A DNA stretch of 64,000 nucleotides from Microbacterium karelineae (GTDB lineage: Bacteria > Actinomycetota > Actinomycetes > Actinomycetales > Microbacteriaceae). The notes beneath the pieces were generated by a model that saw only the letters and a program-made list of their open reading frames with translations, had not been told where the DNA came from and made no database searches. The stretch lies in the NCBI RefSeq assembly GCF_009745985.1, contig NZ_WFIX01000191.1, positions 434,001 to 498,000 on the forward strand. The letters are read 5' to 3'. A program made the translations under genes and the position numbers. Positions 63,084 to 64,000 of the stretch are shown here, piece after piece; positions within the stretch are counted from its first letter, which is position 1, and each line of letters opens with the position of its first letter.

Positions 63084-64000
63084 ACCGGGATCCGCCGCCG
63101 AGGTCCGCGGGTGTGACCACCGTGTCGGCGTCCGAGCGGGCGGCGACGTCGGCCTCGCTGCCGCCCCAGGCGATCCGCACCTCCCCCTCGGCGCCGGGGA
63201 GGGCGCGCAGCCGCGCCTCGACGAGTTCGCCGCCTGACCACGCGATGCCGACGCGGATGCCCGGTCGCGCGATGAGCCCCTGCACCCGCCCCGAGGGCAG
63301 GGAGGGCGGGAGCGCCGGGAGCAGCTCGATCCGCCCGCGATGGCTCTGGAGCAGGCACTCTGCGAGCCCGGCGACGAAGCCGAGGTTGCCGTCGATCTGG
63401 AACGGCGGATGCGCGGCGAACAGATTCGGGTAGAGCCCTCCCGCGTGCCCCGTCGCCCCGCGCGCATCGCGGAACATCAGCCGGATGAGCGCCTCGACGC
63501 GATCCGGTCGGCCGATCCGCGCCCACAGCGCCGTCTTCCACGCGAGCGACCACCCGGTCGAGTCGAGGCCGCGCCGGTCGAGCGACCGCGCGGCGGCCGC
63601 CGTGAAGGCGTCGTCGGCCTCGGATCCGGGGAAGACAGGATACAGGTGGCTCACGTGACGGTGGTGCGGGTCGACCTCCGCGACCGCGTCGCGCCACTCG
63701 CGCACGCCGTCTTCGTCGATGCGGGACGCGAGCTCGGGCAGGCGCGCGAGCGCCGCCGCCGCCTCGCGCGCGAGCGGGTCCCCGTCGACGGATCCTCGGA
63801 CGACGCGCGCGAGGACGTCGCGGGCCAGCGCGAGGTCCATCGTGCTCGTCACGCCGAGCGCGGTCTCCCGCCCATCGGCGGTGCGGAAGGTGTTCTCGGG
63901 CGACGTCGACGGCGCCGTGCCCAGCTCACCCGTCGGCAGCTCGATGAGCAGGTCGAGGACGAACTCGGCCGCGCCCCGCAGCAGAGCCGCCGCGCGCGCG
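63082..64000 (-). CDS. GH95 alpha-L-fucosidase, C-terminal part (5' end outside window)
   Basis: The frame is open to the window end, giving the last 305 codons of a protein usually about 750-800 residues long. APSTSPENTF and the following STMD block, HRHVSHLYPVFPG, GWSLAWKTALWARIG, and NLFAAHPPFQIDGNLGF are hallmark GH95 motifs from the (alpha/alpha)6 barrel, followed by the C-terminal beta domain. GH95 enzymes remove alpha-1,2-fucose, the terminal sugar of fucosylated xyloglucan side chains, which fits the neighbouring GH74, GH31 and GH42. Whether it is secreted cannot be seen. It converges on GH74. Confidence 0.92.
   Translation of the reverse strand, partial: ARAAALLRGAAEFVLDLLIELPTGELGTAPSTSPENTFRTADGRETALGVTSTMDLALARDVLARVVRGSVDGDPLAREAAAALARLPELASRIDEDGVREWRDAVAEVDPHHRHVSHLYPVFPGSEADDAFTAAAARSLDRRGLDSTGWSLAWKTALWARIGRPDRVEALIRLMFRDARGATGHAGGLYPNLFAAHPPFQIDGNLGFVAGLAECLLQSHRGRIELLPALPPSLPSGRVQGLIARPGIRVGIAWSGGELVEARLRALPGAEGEVRIAWGGSEADVAARSDADTVVTPADLGGGSR

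Overview
The window is GC-rich, densely coded DNA with an actinobacterial character, most likely from Microbacterium or a close relative in the Microbacteriaceae. The signs are a DUF222/HNH (13E12-type) gene with an actinobacterial SOS box, a monomeric NADP isocitrate dehydrogenase, HrpA with its C-terminal DUF3418 region, ABC sugar importers without their own ATPase, and many starts placed 6-7 nt after a TANNNT box (leaderless style). No tRNA, rRNA, CRISPR array, insertion sequence or phage gene was seen.

Layout. (1) 1-13 kb holds ordinary genes: the end of hrpA, an SOS-box DUF222/HNH gene, a 1-kb stretch without a convincing gene, an OafA-type acyltransferase with an SGNH domain, icd with a perfect hairpin terminator, a Gfo/Idh/MocA oxidoreductase and a NYN/OST-HTH protein. 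(2) 13-39.7 kb is a pectin region. A plus-strand operon encodes an LplB/LplC-type importer with two tandem binding lipoproteins, DUF624 and DUF4064 membrane proteins, an intracellular GH28 and a CE8-CE12 fusion esterase. It converges on a minus-strand operon (GH43, LacI, oxidoreductase, serine hydrolase, SGNH esterase). An M24-like gene, a DUF6807 gene and a secreted PL9 pectate lyase follow. Next comes a five-gene operon that reads as the oxidative galacturonate route to 2-oxoglutarate (oxidoreductase, uronate dehydrogenase, cycloisomerase, KdgD, semialdehyde dehydrogenase), then a ROK protein. (3) 39.7-46.5 kb is a beta-glucoside-type operon: GH3, two permeases and a binding protein, with a divergent LacI. 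(4) 46.5-64 kb looks like a xyloglucan locus: GH1, GH31 alpha-xylosidase, LacI, GH42, importer, GH3 with an inserted beta-trefoil, secreted GH74 with two CBM5/12 repeats, and GH95 alpha-fucosidase cut by the window end.

Working together. Secreted PL9 and GH74 cut polymers outside the cell, three importers take up oligosaccharides, and mostly cytoplasmic glycosidases and esterases finish the job. Two operator families can be read from the DNA. An AGAAACCGGTTTCT-type palindrome lies at four pectin promoter regions. A TCGAARCGCTTCGA-type palindrome lies at the xyloglucan promoters. A third, different palindrome lies between the beta-glucoside operon and its LacI. The most rewarding items are the two operator-defined regulons, the xyloglucan gene set, the SOS-box leaderless HNH gene, the M24-like protein that has lost metal ligands, and short leader ORFs stop-start coupled to the first gene of two operons.
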